A DNA stretch of 64,000 bases from Clostridia bacterium (GTDB lineage: Bacteria > Bacillota_A > Clostridia > Christensenellales > Aristaeellaceae): positions 4,683-68,682 of the forward strand of contig JAFXSH010000060.1 of NCBI GenBank assembly GCA_017525805.1. The letters are read 5' to 3'. How positions within the stretch are numbered: the first letter of the stretch is position 1; the number at the start of each line of letters is the position of its first letter. The notes under the pieces were generated by a model that was given only the letters and a program-made list of their open reading frames with translations, did no database searches and was not told the DNA's origin. Positions 55,125-63,628 of the stretch are shown one piece after another. The position numbers and the translations under genes are program-made.

Positions 55125-56123
55125 CTATTCTTTGATTTCCCACCAACCCTTTTTGGGGGAACCCTGGCGGGTGATCATTCCGTCGTTTTTCAGCACGGTC
55201 AACAGACGTTCCACCTGACGGGAAGAAAGATTCATCAGCGACCCGATTTCTTTTGCGGTGATTCGTGGGTTCCTGCGAAGGATCGTCAAAAGGATTTTCC
55301 TTTTATCTCCGACATTTATTGCGACATTTACTCCGACATTTTCAACGACATGCCGTGCTTGATTCTCCCTGATTTCCTCCAGCGCGTCCCGAATGACGGA
55401 CAGCATAAACGCCACAAACGCGGTGGATTCGCCCTGGCTGTTGGCGGCGTTCAGGGCCGCGTAATAGTCCTCCTGCCGCTCCCGGATCAGCGTTTCCACG
55501 GGCAGCCAGGCGAAGATGGGCTTCCACCGCTGCAAAATCAGCGATTGCCAGAAGCGCCCGGTGCGCCCGTTGCCATCGGCGAAGGGATGGATAAATTCAA
55601 ATTCATAGTGGAACACGCAGCTTTTGATCAGCGGATGCAGCCCGCTTTCCCGGAGCCAGGCAAACAATTGCGCCATCACCTCCGGCACATAAGCGGCGGG
55701 CGTCCCCGCGTGGATCAGCTGTCCTTCCCGGAACACTCCCACGTTACCGGCCCGGAACCGCCCGGCCTCTGATACCAAATCCTGCATCATCAGCCGATGG
55801 GCGGCCAGCAAATCGTCCATGGAACAGGGATCGAAAAGCTCCATCCGCTCATAGGCATCATAGGCGTTTTTCACTTCCCGAATATCCCTGGGCGGGCCCA
55901 GCACCCGCTTCCCGTCAATCACGTCCGTCACCTGATCCAGCGACAGCGTGTTCTGCTCGATGGCCAGGGAGGAATAAATGGTACGGATGCGGCTTTCCCG
56001 CCGCAGCCTGGGGTCCGGCGACAGCCCCGCATCCACCGACACCGCGCCCACCAGCTCGCCAATCCCGATCACCAAACCGGTGATTTCGTCCGTCATGTGG
56101 AAGGGAGGGGAATAAGGTTTCAT
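55125..56123 (-). CDS. Fic-domain protein with C-terminal winged helix
   Basis: The ATG at 56123 follows GAGGTG; an ATG at 56162 lacks a site. The 332-residue protein has the Fic motif HPFADGNGRTGR (about 178-189), an N-terminal SSLAIEQN-type inhibitory helix (about 63-70) and a C-terminal winged-helix part (ITAKEIGSLMNLSSRQVERLL). Fic enzymes attach AMP or another nucleotide to proteins; the inhibitory helix keeps them off. A winged helix suggests a DNA-binding or self-regulating form. It lies inside the restriction gene cluster. Confidence 0.9.
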   Translation of the reverse strand: MKPYSPPFHMTDEITGLVIGIGELVGAVSVDAGLSPDPRLRRESRIRTIYSSLAIEQNTLSLDQVTDVIDGKRVLGPPRDIREVKNAYDAYERMELFDPCSMDDLLAAHRLMMQDLVSEAGRFRAGNVGVFREGQLIHAGTPAAYVPEVMAQLFAWLRESGLHPLIKSCVFHYEFEFIHPFADGNGRTGRFWQSLILQRWKPIFAWLPVETLIRERQEDYYAALNAANSQGESTAFVAFMLSVIRDALEEIRENQARHVVENVGVNVAINVGDKRKILLTILRRNPRITAKEIGSLMNLSSRQVERLLTVLKNDGMITRQGSPKKGWWEIKE

Positions 56124-56179
56124 AAAACACCTCTGTATAAATTGCTCTTTCGCACCGAGCATTATATGGTGCGGCTGAT

Positions 56180-57280
56180 TTATGGATTATGGATACCTGC
56201 TCTCTCCTTTATTACGCTGTATAATTCAGGTTCAACAACGAATCTGTTATCATTATAGGATTGCAGCATTTTATAACAAGGAATCTCTTTTTCCATGCAC
56301 AATTGTTCTATCATATCCGATTTTTCTTGCGGCATTTTTGCTCCTAAATAAACAGCAGTCGGCCTATGAATGAGCTGAATTCTAAAGTCTGTTTCGGGCT
56401 CTGCATCGGGAATGGAGGAAAACATACGCCATTCACTTTCATAGCTCCAATCAAGTGATTTCGTTAATAAAATTTTTATATAAATAAGAAAATCACTAAA
56501 ATATAACTCAAAATCCAAATTCATTTTTGTTTTAATCCAATCTTGTATAATTGGAAAGATGTATGAAGAAGCATCAAATCGCTTTTCTGAGTATTTAACA
56601 GGCATTAAGAGAATTTTTCTTTCTGCTAAGCAGTTATTTGTATGCGCTACTATTTCGCCCCAGTTATACTCCAGGCAGAAACCCTTATGGCTGTTTGCAT
56701 AATGCGCCCACATCAATGTCGCATTTTGGTTTTCTGTAAAACAGGTTATGTATTGTTGTCGCTGACTTTGATTGAACAAATTAAAAAATTTATAGATTAC
56801 TTCTCCGCATATACTCTGCCACCAAAGAATAATTTGATCCCTGAAAAAGGAAAATTTACTTTCCAATTGCTCATAAAAATCAGGTTGATTGAGAAAAGCA
56901 AGAATACTTTGCATTAATTTATCTGGAATTCCTGCCATTTGAGGAAGTCTATATCCATTCTTAACAGCTTCAAAAAATTCTTTCAAGCTTTCAATGTCCA
57001 ATGCTTTTACCAAATCATTATTGATTCTATCCATGTCAAATGAAGGTAAACATTCATATGGGTCATTAAAAGTCGAAGCTCTGCTTCCCCAAATTTCGTC
57101 CTTTTTAAACTGTTCTATGCTTCTTTCATTACCACTGAAAAAACGATACAATTTCGCAGGAGTATTGCGGGAAAGCCAATTTACAAGCGGTTGCAGTTGA
57201 CTGCTCATGGTTTCGCTGTTCATTGTGCTATCAATTTGAATCGGTAACAATAAATTATAGAACTCGTCACCTTTGTTCAT
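56180..57280 (-). CDS. DUF2971 protein inside the restriction-modification operon
   Basis: ATG 57280 overlaps the hsdS stop by 4 nt. The 366-residue protein matches DUF2971: LYRFFSGNERSIEQ, SRASTFNDPYECLPSF, CFTENQNATLMWAHYANSHKGFCLEY and WSYESEWRMFS. The conserved NDPYE, MWAHYA and ESEWR segments are seen; the reaction is not known. The gene is AT-rich. Its position in this operon points to a defence-linked role (inference). Confidence 0.85.
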   Translation of the reverse strand: MNKGDEFYNLLLPIQIDSTMNSETMSSQLQPLVNWLSRNTPAKLYRFFSGNERSIEQFKKDEIWGSRASTFNDPYECLPSFDMDRINNDLVKALDIESLKEFFEAVKNGYRLPQMAGIPDKLMQSILAFLNQPDFYEQLESKFSFFRDQIILWWQSICGEVIYKFFNLFNQSQRQQYITCFTENQNATLMWAHYANSHKGFCLEYNWGEIVAHTNNCLAERKILLMPVKYSEKRFDASSYIFPIIQDWIKTKMNLDFELYFSDFLIYIKILLTKSLDWSYESEWRMFSSIPDAEPETDFRIQLIHRPTAVYLGAKMPQEKSDMIEQLCMEKEIPCYKMLQSYNDNRFVVEPELYSVIKERAGIHNP

Positions 57281-58566
57281 TTTATCTCCCTCTTTCCCGT
57301 AATATATTCAAATATCAAAGATTTCTTGTAAGATTCCATTTCGGTAAGCAATTGTTTTTTTCTGCTGATCATTGTGTCAACATCCGAAGCTGTTTTGTCT
57401 ATAAAATCCGATATTTCTTTTTGCTCGTCAATAGATGGAATACACACTCTTATATTCTTGAATTCCGGCCAGTATAACCGCAAACGAAAATCCGTTATTC
57501 CATGCGAATATCGGTGCATTTCCTCAATAGCTGACGGCGTACGCAACAGCGCTTCCATGTATCTGCTATCAAGATTGATATTGTGTTTCGGTTTTGCGAC
57601 CACATACGCCGGGCTTACCATGCCATCGACGCGAACCGCACCGAAAGCCCCTTGCCAAGCACGCATCATATTATAGGCAAGGTCGCCGGGATAAACCCTT
57701 TTATATTTTGATTTATCCTCTGACCGAACAAAGATTCTCGCTTGTTCTTCGTCTGCTACCTCATGATCTGAAATACCTGTATTAATGGAAACAGACAAAA
57801 TTGGCAAACTATCCTCTCCACTTTCATTCCGTTCATCATAAAGATTAGCAATTCGGTATACATTCCAATCTGCCGGCACTTTTCCAAGCCAATCAACCCC
57901 ACTATCCTTCATGGACCGGTTGGGGCGGATGCCTTTGGTGACGGCCTGGGTGATGACCGCCTGTTTCAGCTTTTTGTATTCTTCGATGGATGTCTGGGTT
58001 TTCTCTATCACCGCATCAATGCAGGCACATTGAGCATCAAGATAGGATGATATTTTTTCTTGTTCAGTGCATGAAATATTCGGAATAAAAAAGTTTAATA
58101 GTCTATTATTGTTTATACTTGGAACTGTACTATTATTATCAAACCAACTCATATCAAGACATTTGCTTAAATAAAACAAATATCGGATCGAATCATTTCT
58201 TTTAAGAACAAGCGCTTGTGTATTATTATCAATACAACATTTCAAGGCATTAATTTTCCGATGGTTCTTTGCAAGTGCTGCACCTATTTTGGCCATGAGG
58301 ATAGAGTTGGGTGGAATAATATTGAATTTATTAAGATCAACTATCTCTTGTGTAACCCAATTTGCAGCTGTTTCCACGTATTCGTTTTGACCATTTATAT
58401 CACTAACTTTACAGAAAGGATAATCACCTTGTGTATTTCCCTGCAACGAATCAGGAAAACCATTTCCCCCTATAATCGAAAAAACGTACTTGAATTTTAT
58501 TATATCCCATGTTTCGGGTATTATCCCAATCCATTCAATCCCGCTATCCTTCATTTCCCGTGCCAT
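57277..58566 (-). CDS. hsdS: Type I restriction enzyme specificity subunit
   Basis: ATG 58566 is 3 nt after the hsdM stop. The 429-residue protein has two target-recognition domains, each starting with a W-x-G-x-x-P-x-x-W pattern (KDSGIEWIGIIPETWD at about 5; KDSGVDWLGKVPADWN at about 222), and two coiled-coil spacers (about 175-215 and 380-425; ITQAVTKGI and the final EYITGKREI). It sets the DNA site for HsdM and HsdR. The TRD parts are AT-rich while the central spacer is GC-rich. Confidence 0.95.
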   Translation of the reverse strand: MAREMKDSGIEWIGIIPETWDIIKFKYVFSIIGGNGFPDSLQGNTQGDYPFCKVSDINGQNEYVETAANWVTQEIVDLNKFNIIPPNSILMAKIGAALAKNHRKINALKCCIDNNTQALVLKRNDSIRYLFYLSKCLDMSWFDNNSTVPSINNNRLLNFFIPNISCTEQEKISSYLDAQCACIDAVIEKTQTSIEEYKKLKQAVITQAVTKGIRPNRSMKDSGVDWLGKVPADWNVYRIANLYDERNESGEDSLPILSVSINTGISDHEVADEEQARIFVRSEDKSKYKRVYPGDLAYNMMRAWQGAFGAVRVDGMVSPAYVVAKPKHNINLDSRYMEALLRTPSAIEEMHRYSHGITDFRLRLYWPEFKNIRVCIPSIDEQKEISDFIDKTASDVDTMISRKKQLLTEMESYKKSLIFEYITGKREIK

Positions 58567-58569
58567 GGC

Positions 58570-60744
58570 TCAGCCCTCCTGATGGAACAGTGTGGTCAGG
58601 CTGTCGCCGATTTGCCGCTCCAGGTCGGTGATGCGGGCTATGATGGTTTCCACGGGTTCCGGGGCCTGATATTCATAGAAATACCGGGTCATGGGGATTT
58701 CATAGCCAATTTTGGTTTTCGTTTTGTCAATCCAGGCGTCCGTGGCGTAGGGCAGCACTTCCCTCTGGAAGTATTCATCTATATCTTCTTTAAATGGAAC
58801 GTTTTCGGTGTCCCGCAAGGCTGGATTAGGTACGGGTTTTTTATTCTTATACACGATTTCAGCAGCCGGACAGACTTTTTCAAAGATGAATGCGGATTCA
58901 TTTTCAAAAGAACTGTATTTAAATCTGTTTTTATTCCTGATATTTGGGTCGTAAAGAATCTTGGATTGAAAAAAAACTAAATAATCCGGGTCGTTGAAAA
59001 CAGCGAGTTTCATATACTCTTCCATCGTATTGACAGGGCTTTGTTGATACAGCTTTTCAAATTCGTTATAACTGGTGTATGGCTTGTCCTGTTTCAAGGA
59101 GACCATGACTTTATAATGCAGCAGCAAGTCCAATCTATTAGCATATTTACGGGCATCCTTGGTTTGATCCCTTCGATCATTCAGCCAATCGCCCACATCA
59201 ATCATAGGTTTGTTCACGTCAATAAAATCATTCATCAAATAGCTTTTTAATCTTTCAAGGGTCTTATCATTTACCTGGATCATTTTACGAAGAGGTCTTT
59301 CAACGGTAATTTTGTAGTAACCGAAGGTTTCAATATCAAAAATCTTGCTCTGGCAATACACGCCCGCCTTGTCCCCGTACACCGCGCCGTGCCGGTATTC
59401 CCCATATGCCTGCACGATCAGGGTACGGCACAGGTCGGTGATGTCGTTGCGCTTGGTGCCGATGGACTTGCGCCGGGGCTCGAAGCAATGGCTGGCGTCG
59501 ATCAGCTGCACCTTGCCCGCCCGCTGTACAGGCTTATTCTTGCTCAATACCCAAATATAGGTGCTGATGCCGGTGTTCATGAACTGGTCGGTGGAAAGCT
59601 GAATGATGGCGTCCAGCCAGTCGTTTTCCAGGATGTAACGGCGGATTTCGCTGGGTCCGCTGCCCGCGTCGCCGCTGAACAGGGGCGATCCGTTCTGAAT
59701 GATGGCCATTTTGCCGCCCGGGGCCAGCTTGGAAAGGCCGTTCAGCACGAAAAGCTGCTGCCCGTCGCTGATTTTGGGCAGGCCGGGGGCGAAGCGGCCC
59801 AATTCGCCCCGCTTGTTTTCCGCTTCCACCGCCTTCTGCTCCCGCTTCCAGTCGATGCCGAAGGGTGGATTGGAAATGCAGTATTGGAAGGTGTAGCCCT
59901 TGAATTGGTCGTCGGACAGGGTATCGCCGAACCGCATGTTGTTCGGGTCGCCGCCCCGGATCATCATATCCGCCTTGGCAATGGCGAAGGTGGAGGGGTT
60001 AAACTCCTGGCCGAAGCAGGTCACTTCGATATCCGCGTTCAAATCGTGGATGCGCTCCTCCATGCAGGAAAGCATCTGGCTGGTGCCCATGGTCATGTCG
60101 TATACGGTCACGTTGCCCGTCCGGGTCAGATCGGCGTCGGAAAGCAGCAGGTCGGTCATCAAATAAATAATGTCCCGGCTGGTGAAGTGGGCCCCGGCCT
60201 CCTCCCCGAAGGATTCGGAAAAACGGCGCACCAGGTCTTCAAAAATATAGCCGCAGTCCACGGCGCTGATTTTGTCCTGGCCCAGATAGCCCTTGGGGCT
60301 GTTGAACTCCTTGATAACCAGATACAGGGTGTTGCTTTCCACCATGCGCTTGATGATGTTGTCAAAATCAAACTTGGAAAGCACGTCCTGCACGTTGGCA
60401 GAGAAGCCCGCCAGATAGTCCCGGAAATTGGCCTCGATATTCTCCGGATCGGCCAGCAGCTTTTCAAAGGTGAACTGGCTGGTGTTGTAAAACTGGTAGC
60501 CGGAAGCGTGGGTCAAAAACCCATCGATCACCGCTAAACTTTTGACCCGGGCATAGGTATCCTGCACCGCCTGCCAGGTGGGCAAAAGGCAGTCGTGAAA
60601 CCGCTTCACCACCGTCATGGGCAGGATCACCAGCCCGTATTCGTGGGGCTTGAACGGGCCCCGCAGCATGTCCGCCACGTTCCAGATCATGGTGGCCTTT
60701 TCCGCGATGTTCGCGCCGACAACATTGATTTTTTCGTTCGCCAT
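58570..60744 (-). CDS. hsdM: Type I restriction enzyme modification (methyltransferase) subunit
   Basis: ATG 60744 follows AGGGAGAT; the longer frame upstream is not used. The 724-residue protein has the HsdM N-terminal domain (IWNVADMLRGPFKPHEY), FTSRDIIYLMTDLLL, the SAM-binding region TVYDMTMGTSQML and the catalytic NPPFG (about 290). It methylates adenine at the HsdS target. Motif I is usually DPxxGxG; here the Pro is Met. The C-terminal third (about 58,790-59,340) is AT-rich, unlike the rest. Confidence 0.95.
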   Translation of the reverse strand: MANEKINVVGANIAEKATMIWNVADMLRGPFKPHEYGLVILPMTVVKRFHDCLLPTWQAVQDTYARVKSLAVIDGFLTHASGYQFYNTSQFTFEKLLADPENIEANFRDYLAGFSANVQDVLSKFDFDNIIKRMVESNTLYLVIKEFNSPKGYLGQDKISAVDCGYIFEDLVRRFSESFGEEAGAHFTSRDIIYLMTDLLLSDADLTRTGNVTVYDMTMGTSQMLSCMEERIHDLNADIEVTCFGQEFNPSTFAIAKADMMIRGGDPNNMRFGDTLSDDQFKGYTFQYCISNPPFGIDWKREQKAVEAENKRGELGRFAPGLPKISDGQQLFVLNGLSKLAPGGKMAIIQNGSPLFSGDAGSGPSEIRRYILENDWLDAIIQLSTDQFMNTGISTYIWVLSKNKPVQRAGKVQLIDASHCFEPRRKSIGTKRNDITDLCRTLIVQAYGEYRHGAVYGDKAGVYCQSKIFDIETFGYYKITVERPLRKMIQVNDKTLERLKSYLMNDFIDVNKPMIDVGDWLNDRRDQTKDARKYANRLDLLLHYKVMVSLKQDKPYTSYNEFEKLYQQSPVNTMEEYMKLAVFNDPDYLVFFQSKILYDPNIRNKNRFKYSSFENESAFIFEKVCPAAEIVYKNKKPVPNPALRDTENVPFKEDIDEYFQREVLPYATDAWIDKTKTKIGYEIPMTRYFYEYQAPEPVETIIARITDLERQIGDSLTTLFHQEG

Positions 60745-60832
60745 GGCTGTATATCTCCCTGTTTCCCGCTTGGGTTTGTTTGGGGTATGGTTTCTTTGCT
60801 TGGATATACCGTCCGTCTGATCAACCGATACC

Positions 60833-60861
60833 ATGATACCATGAAAGCGCATAAATATCAA
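60833..60861 (-). promoter_or_regulatory. Promoter of the hsdMS operon
   Basis: On the - strand TTGATA (60861-60856), a 17-nt spacer and TATCAT (60838-60833), 88 nt before the hsdM start at 60744. It lies between the relaxase stop and hsdM. Confidence 0.65.
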
Positions 60862-60919
60862 TCAAATAAGGGCTTTGAGTTTCTATTTGTCCAATGTAAG
60901 CGGCGGAATGAACGTATGT

Positions 60920-62389
60920 TTATCGCTGTAACTGTCTGTTTTTTTCTATGTATGCTCTCTCCTCCGTTCTTTTCGCTATCTCTACGCAATACTGAACATT
61001 CCGCATTTCTTGCAACTTCCCCCGCAACGATTTATATTCGTCAGATAATGCTTTTTCTTCTTCGCGCAGGGCCTCCTGTTCCTGCTGCCATGCAGGGATG
61101 TCAGCCTTCGTCACACCATGATTCTGTTTCAAAATGCGCTTTGAGGTATAGTACAAGTCGATTTCTCCCTGATGGGAGGCTCGAAACTTTTCCCGGCTTC
61201 CTTTCCAATGAATAGCGTTCATCTTGTCGATGAGGGGCTGGATACGCTGTACGTTTGTCCCGAAATTGATCATGTCCTGAAGCTTTTTCACATGGGCGGT
61301 ATTTGCGTTTACTCGGGCAAGCAGATCGCCCGTTTCCTTTGAAAGGTTCTTTACCCGTTCTTCCAACTGCTCTATGGTGTGCAGGTCGTTTTCTTGCAGA
61401 AAGTTGTATGCAGCGACAAATCTTTTGAAATTCTGATTTTTCGCTTTTTGGCTCCACGCGTTGCGATTCCGCTCCTGATAGTAATTGCCGATCAGTTCGA
61501 TCAGGTAAGGCTCGTGTTTCTCGGCTTCTTTGATTTCTTTCTTTAGCGCGGCGATCCAGTCAAGCAGAGTACGGATTCCCTTTTTCACAGCGGCAATCAA
61601 GCGATTGGTGGTTTTGATCCAGCGGTTCAGGTCGGCTTTTTGCGTGTGGATGCCCCGCTTCTCCATTTTCTGCACCAACGGCCCTTCATGAACGGTAGGG
61701 ATTTGCTCAATGCCTTGCGCCTCATAGCTGCGATGGTCGATGCGGGTTGCGATGCCTTTTCGTTCAAATTCAGCGTTTACCATACCGCACCAGGCTTCCC
61801 GCCAATGTTCTAGCGTTTCCGGCTCATGCCAGTCCGTAGTGTGAACGGCTGTGAAGATATAGTTTCCGTTCTCGTCCTTCCTTCGTTCTCCGTTTTCGTC
61901 CAGGGCGTATTCCCGGCGCTGCTTGTTGCCCCAGGTGCCGTCGGGATTGAGAGGCCGCATGGTGGTCAGCACATGGAAGTGCGGATTGGGGATGCCGTTT
62001 TCCTTGTCCGGCTCATGCACGGCAAGGTCGGCGATCATGCCTTTGCTGACGAAATGCTCCTGCACAAAGCGCCGGGCCAGGGCGATATTCTCGTCCATCG
62101 TCAGTTCGTTTTGCAGGGCAATGTCAAAGCTGTACGCCAGTTGCGCTTTCTTGTTTTTTTCCGCCTTTTCCACAGCGTTCCAAAGGGTCTGCCGGTCTGT
62201 GTATTCCGGGGGAGCGTTGGGCGGCAGCAAAATTTCCGTATGCAGCACGCCGCCCTTTCGCGTGAAATCGTTGGTTTCGCCGTAATACTCGCTGAATAGT
62301 TTTTCGCCAGCCCGGTATGCAGCAGCGGCGATGACGCTTTGGCCTGCGCTGCGCTTGATTTGTTCCACATGAAAATGATACAGCGCCAT
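60920..62389 (-). CDS. mobA: MobA/MobL-family relaxase (MOBQ)
   Basis: A 489-residue protein that starts ALYHFHVEQIKRSAGQSVIAAAAYRAGEKL, the MobA/MobL N-terminus with the family Tyr, and has the metal-binding His motif NPHFHVL (about 136-142). The C-terminal half is coiled-coil. MOBQ relaxases nick DNA at oriT to start transfer. The stop-side neighbour is hsdM; the start overlaps the DUF3847 gene. It indicates a mobilisable integrated element carrying the defence island. Confidence 0.93.
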   Translation of the reverse strand: MALYHFHVEQIKRSAGQSVIAAAAYRAGEKLFSEYYGETNDFTRKGGVLHTEILLPPNAPPEYTDRQTLWNAVEKAEKNKKAQLAYSFDIALQNELTMDENIALARRFVQEHFVSKGMIADLAVHEPDKENGIPNPHFHVLTTMRPLNPDGTWGNKQRREYALDENGERRKDENGNYIFTAVHTTDWHEPETLEHWREAWCGMVNAEFERKGIATRIDHRSYEAQGIEQIPTVHEGPLVQKMEKRGIHTQKADLNRWIKTTNRLIAAVKKGIRTLLDWIAALKKEIKEAEKHEPYLIELIGNYYQERNRNAWSQKAKNQNFKRFVAAYNFLQENDLHTIEQLEERVKNLSKETGDLLARVNANTAHVKKLQDMINFGTNVQRIQPLIDKMNAIHWKGSREKFRASHQGEIDLYYTSKRILKQNHGVTKADIPAWQQEQEALREEEKALSDEYKSLRGKLQEMRNVQYCVEIAKRTEERAYIEKNRQLQR

Positions 62390-62700
62390 TATCCGGCCTC
62401 CAATTTCTCAAGGGCCTGATGCTGAGCAACGGCTTCCTCAATGATCGGAAAGATGCCGGGCAATTCGGAGATTCTCTCCACCATCTCATAAAACTCCCGT
62501 TCCGTCAGGAGCTTGATATCCGGGAACACGCTCTCCATCGCCGCGCCTCTGGTGATCAGTCGGTGGTTCCGCTGCCTGCGGGACGTGGCCTCAAAATATT
62601 CCTTTCGGTTCTCTGCCCGTTGCAGCCGGTGCTGCTCCTGGTCGTGCTGCCGCTGGGCGTCGGTCAATTCGTTTTGTAATTCGTCTTTCATTTTCTTCAT
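62389..62700 (-). CDS. DUF3847 protein
   Basis: ATG 62700 has GGAGG at spacing 9. The 103-residue protein has a helical Gln/Arg-rich N-terminal half and RNHRLITRGAAMESVFP, then LTEREFYEMVERI, the DUF3847 pattern. Genes of this kind commonly precede MobA/MobL relaxases in Clostridia elements. It ends 1 nt into the relaxase start. Possible role: accessory in DNA processing at oriT (inference). Confidence 0.8.
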   Translation of the reverse strand: MKKMKDELQNELTDAQRQHDQEQHRLQRAENRKEYFEATSRRQRNHRLITRGAAMESVFPDIKLLTEREFYEMVERISELPGIFPIIEEAVAQHQALEKLEAG

Positions 62701-63232
62701 CGTCGTGATCCTCCTTCGTGATCGTGCTTGCTTCGTCGTTCTTTGATGGGGAAACGATCAAGAGAAGATCGGTTCCCCATCGTCCTGGGATAGCCGCGCA
62801 GCGGCGCAAGGGCCGCAGCCCTTGGAGGGAGGGGAAGATGCCGATGGGAACACCGAAAGCATCTTTCCCTCCGGCCTGTCTGCCGCATTCGGATGCGGTG
62901 GGCAGGCACCCTCGGAGAGCGCACGGAGATACAGGTGGGACACCTGTATAGAAGTGCGCACTTCCGTGACCTGAGAGCGTGTCCCCGGATTTCTCGGTTC
63001 TTCCTGGCAGGTCTCTTGTGTCTTTTCGTGAACTTTCTTCATTGTTCTTCATGGCTTTCGTCCCCAAACAGCCCGTTCCTTGTTCCGATTGGCCTCATAA
63101 TCGTGGCAGGAATAATCTCCATATTGGCAGAAAATCTCCTTGTCCGTGTCTTCCGGTCTGGCAGGGGAAAGCAGGGATTTACTGCCACTCTGTAAAAGTG
63201 ACAGTAAATCGCCCACCGATTGACGGAAGCCA
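62701..63232. other. Gene-free stretch with the probable oriT
   Basis: About 530 nt with no supported gene. Frames of 94 and 158 codons on the - strand cross it but have Pro/Gly/Cys-rich, non-protein-like sequence. It contains the inverted repeat plus nick-like sequence annotated separately and a GC-rich middle part. Such a stretch upstream of a mobilisation gene pair is where oriT is expected. Confidence 0.6.
62931..62964 (+). other. Candidate oriT (IncQ/MOBQ-like)
   Basis: ACAGGTG, GGA and CACCTGT form a 7-bp inverted repeat (62931-62947); ATA and the palindrome GAAGTGCGCACTTC (62951-62964) follow. IncQ plasmids such as RSF1010 have an inverted repeat and then TAAGTGCG/CCCT at the nick; AAGTGCG/CACT here is close. 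It lies about 230 nt upstream of the DUF3847 start, the place for the MobA nick site. Confidence 0.6.
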
Positions 63233-63622
63233 TTACAATCCCATTTCCTTCAAAAATGCCTCCGCGATCTCATAATTCTCCCTATCCACACCGCTGGTTT
63301 CTTCCTTCACTGTCGGCTTCGCCACAATCTCGTTGGGCTGCGTCGTGGTCGTGACCTGAACCTGACTCATACTCTGCCGAACACCTTCACTGATCGTATC
63401 CAGCACCTGCCGCAGAAAACGCTCCTCCTTTTCCCTGGTTTCCAGGTATGGATCAGCCTGCCGCTTTTCCCGCCGGGAAAAGAAATCGTTGAGTGCTGCA
63501 ACCACTGCGCGGGTGTAGGACTTGAAGTGCTTTCGATCCATGTGCAACAGATAATCGTATGCCTGCCGGTCATCCTTCCGTATCAGGTCGAATCGGATGT
63601 TGGTATTGATGATCCTCCGCAT
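63233..63622 (-). CDS. Small protein paired with the ParM-like gene (possible ParR-like adaptor)
   Basis: A 129-residue protein, start 7 nt after the ParM-like stop. The N-terminal half (about 1-60; INTNIRFDLIRKDDRQAYDYLL, YTRAVVAALNDFFSRRE) could be a ribbon-helix-helix-like DNA-binding region; the rest is a coiled helix and a Thr/Gln/Val-rich linker with a helical end (ENYEIAEAFLKEMGL). Position after a ParM-like gene fits a ParR-type adaptor, but I cannot show homology. Confidence 0.6.
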   Translation of the reverse strand: MRRIINTNIRFDLIRKDDRQAYDYLLHMDRKHFKSYTRAVVAALNDFFSRREKRQADPYLETREKEERFLRQVLDTISEGVRQSMSQVQVTTTTQPNEIVAKPTVKEETSGVDRENYEIAEAFLKEMGL

Positions 63623-63628
63623 GATTCA

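Noticed and set aside
62758..63067. Small frames on the - strand across the oriT stretch
   Set aside because: Pro/Gly/Cys-rich products without protein-like pattern; sequence conservation there is better explained by oriT.
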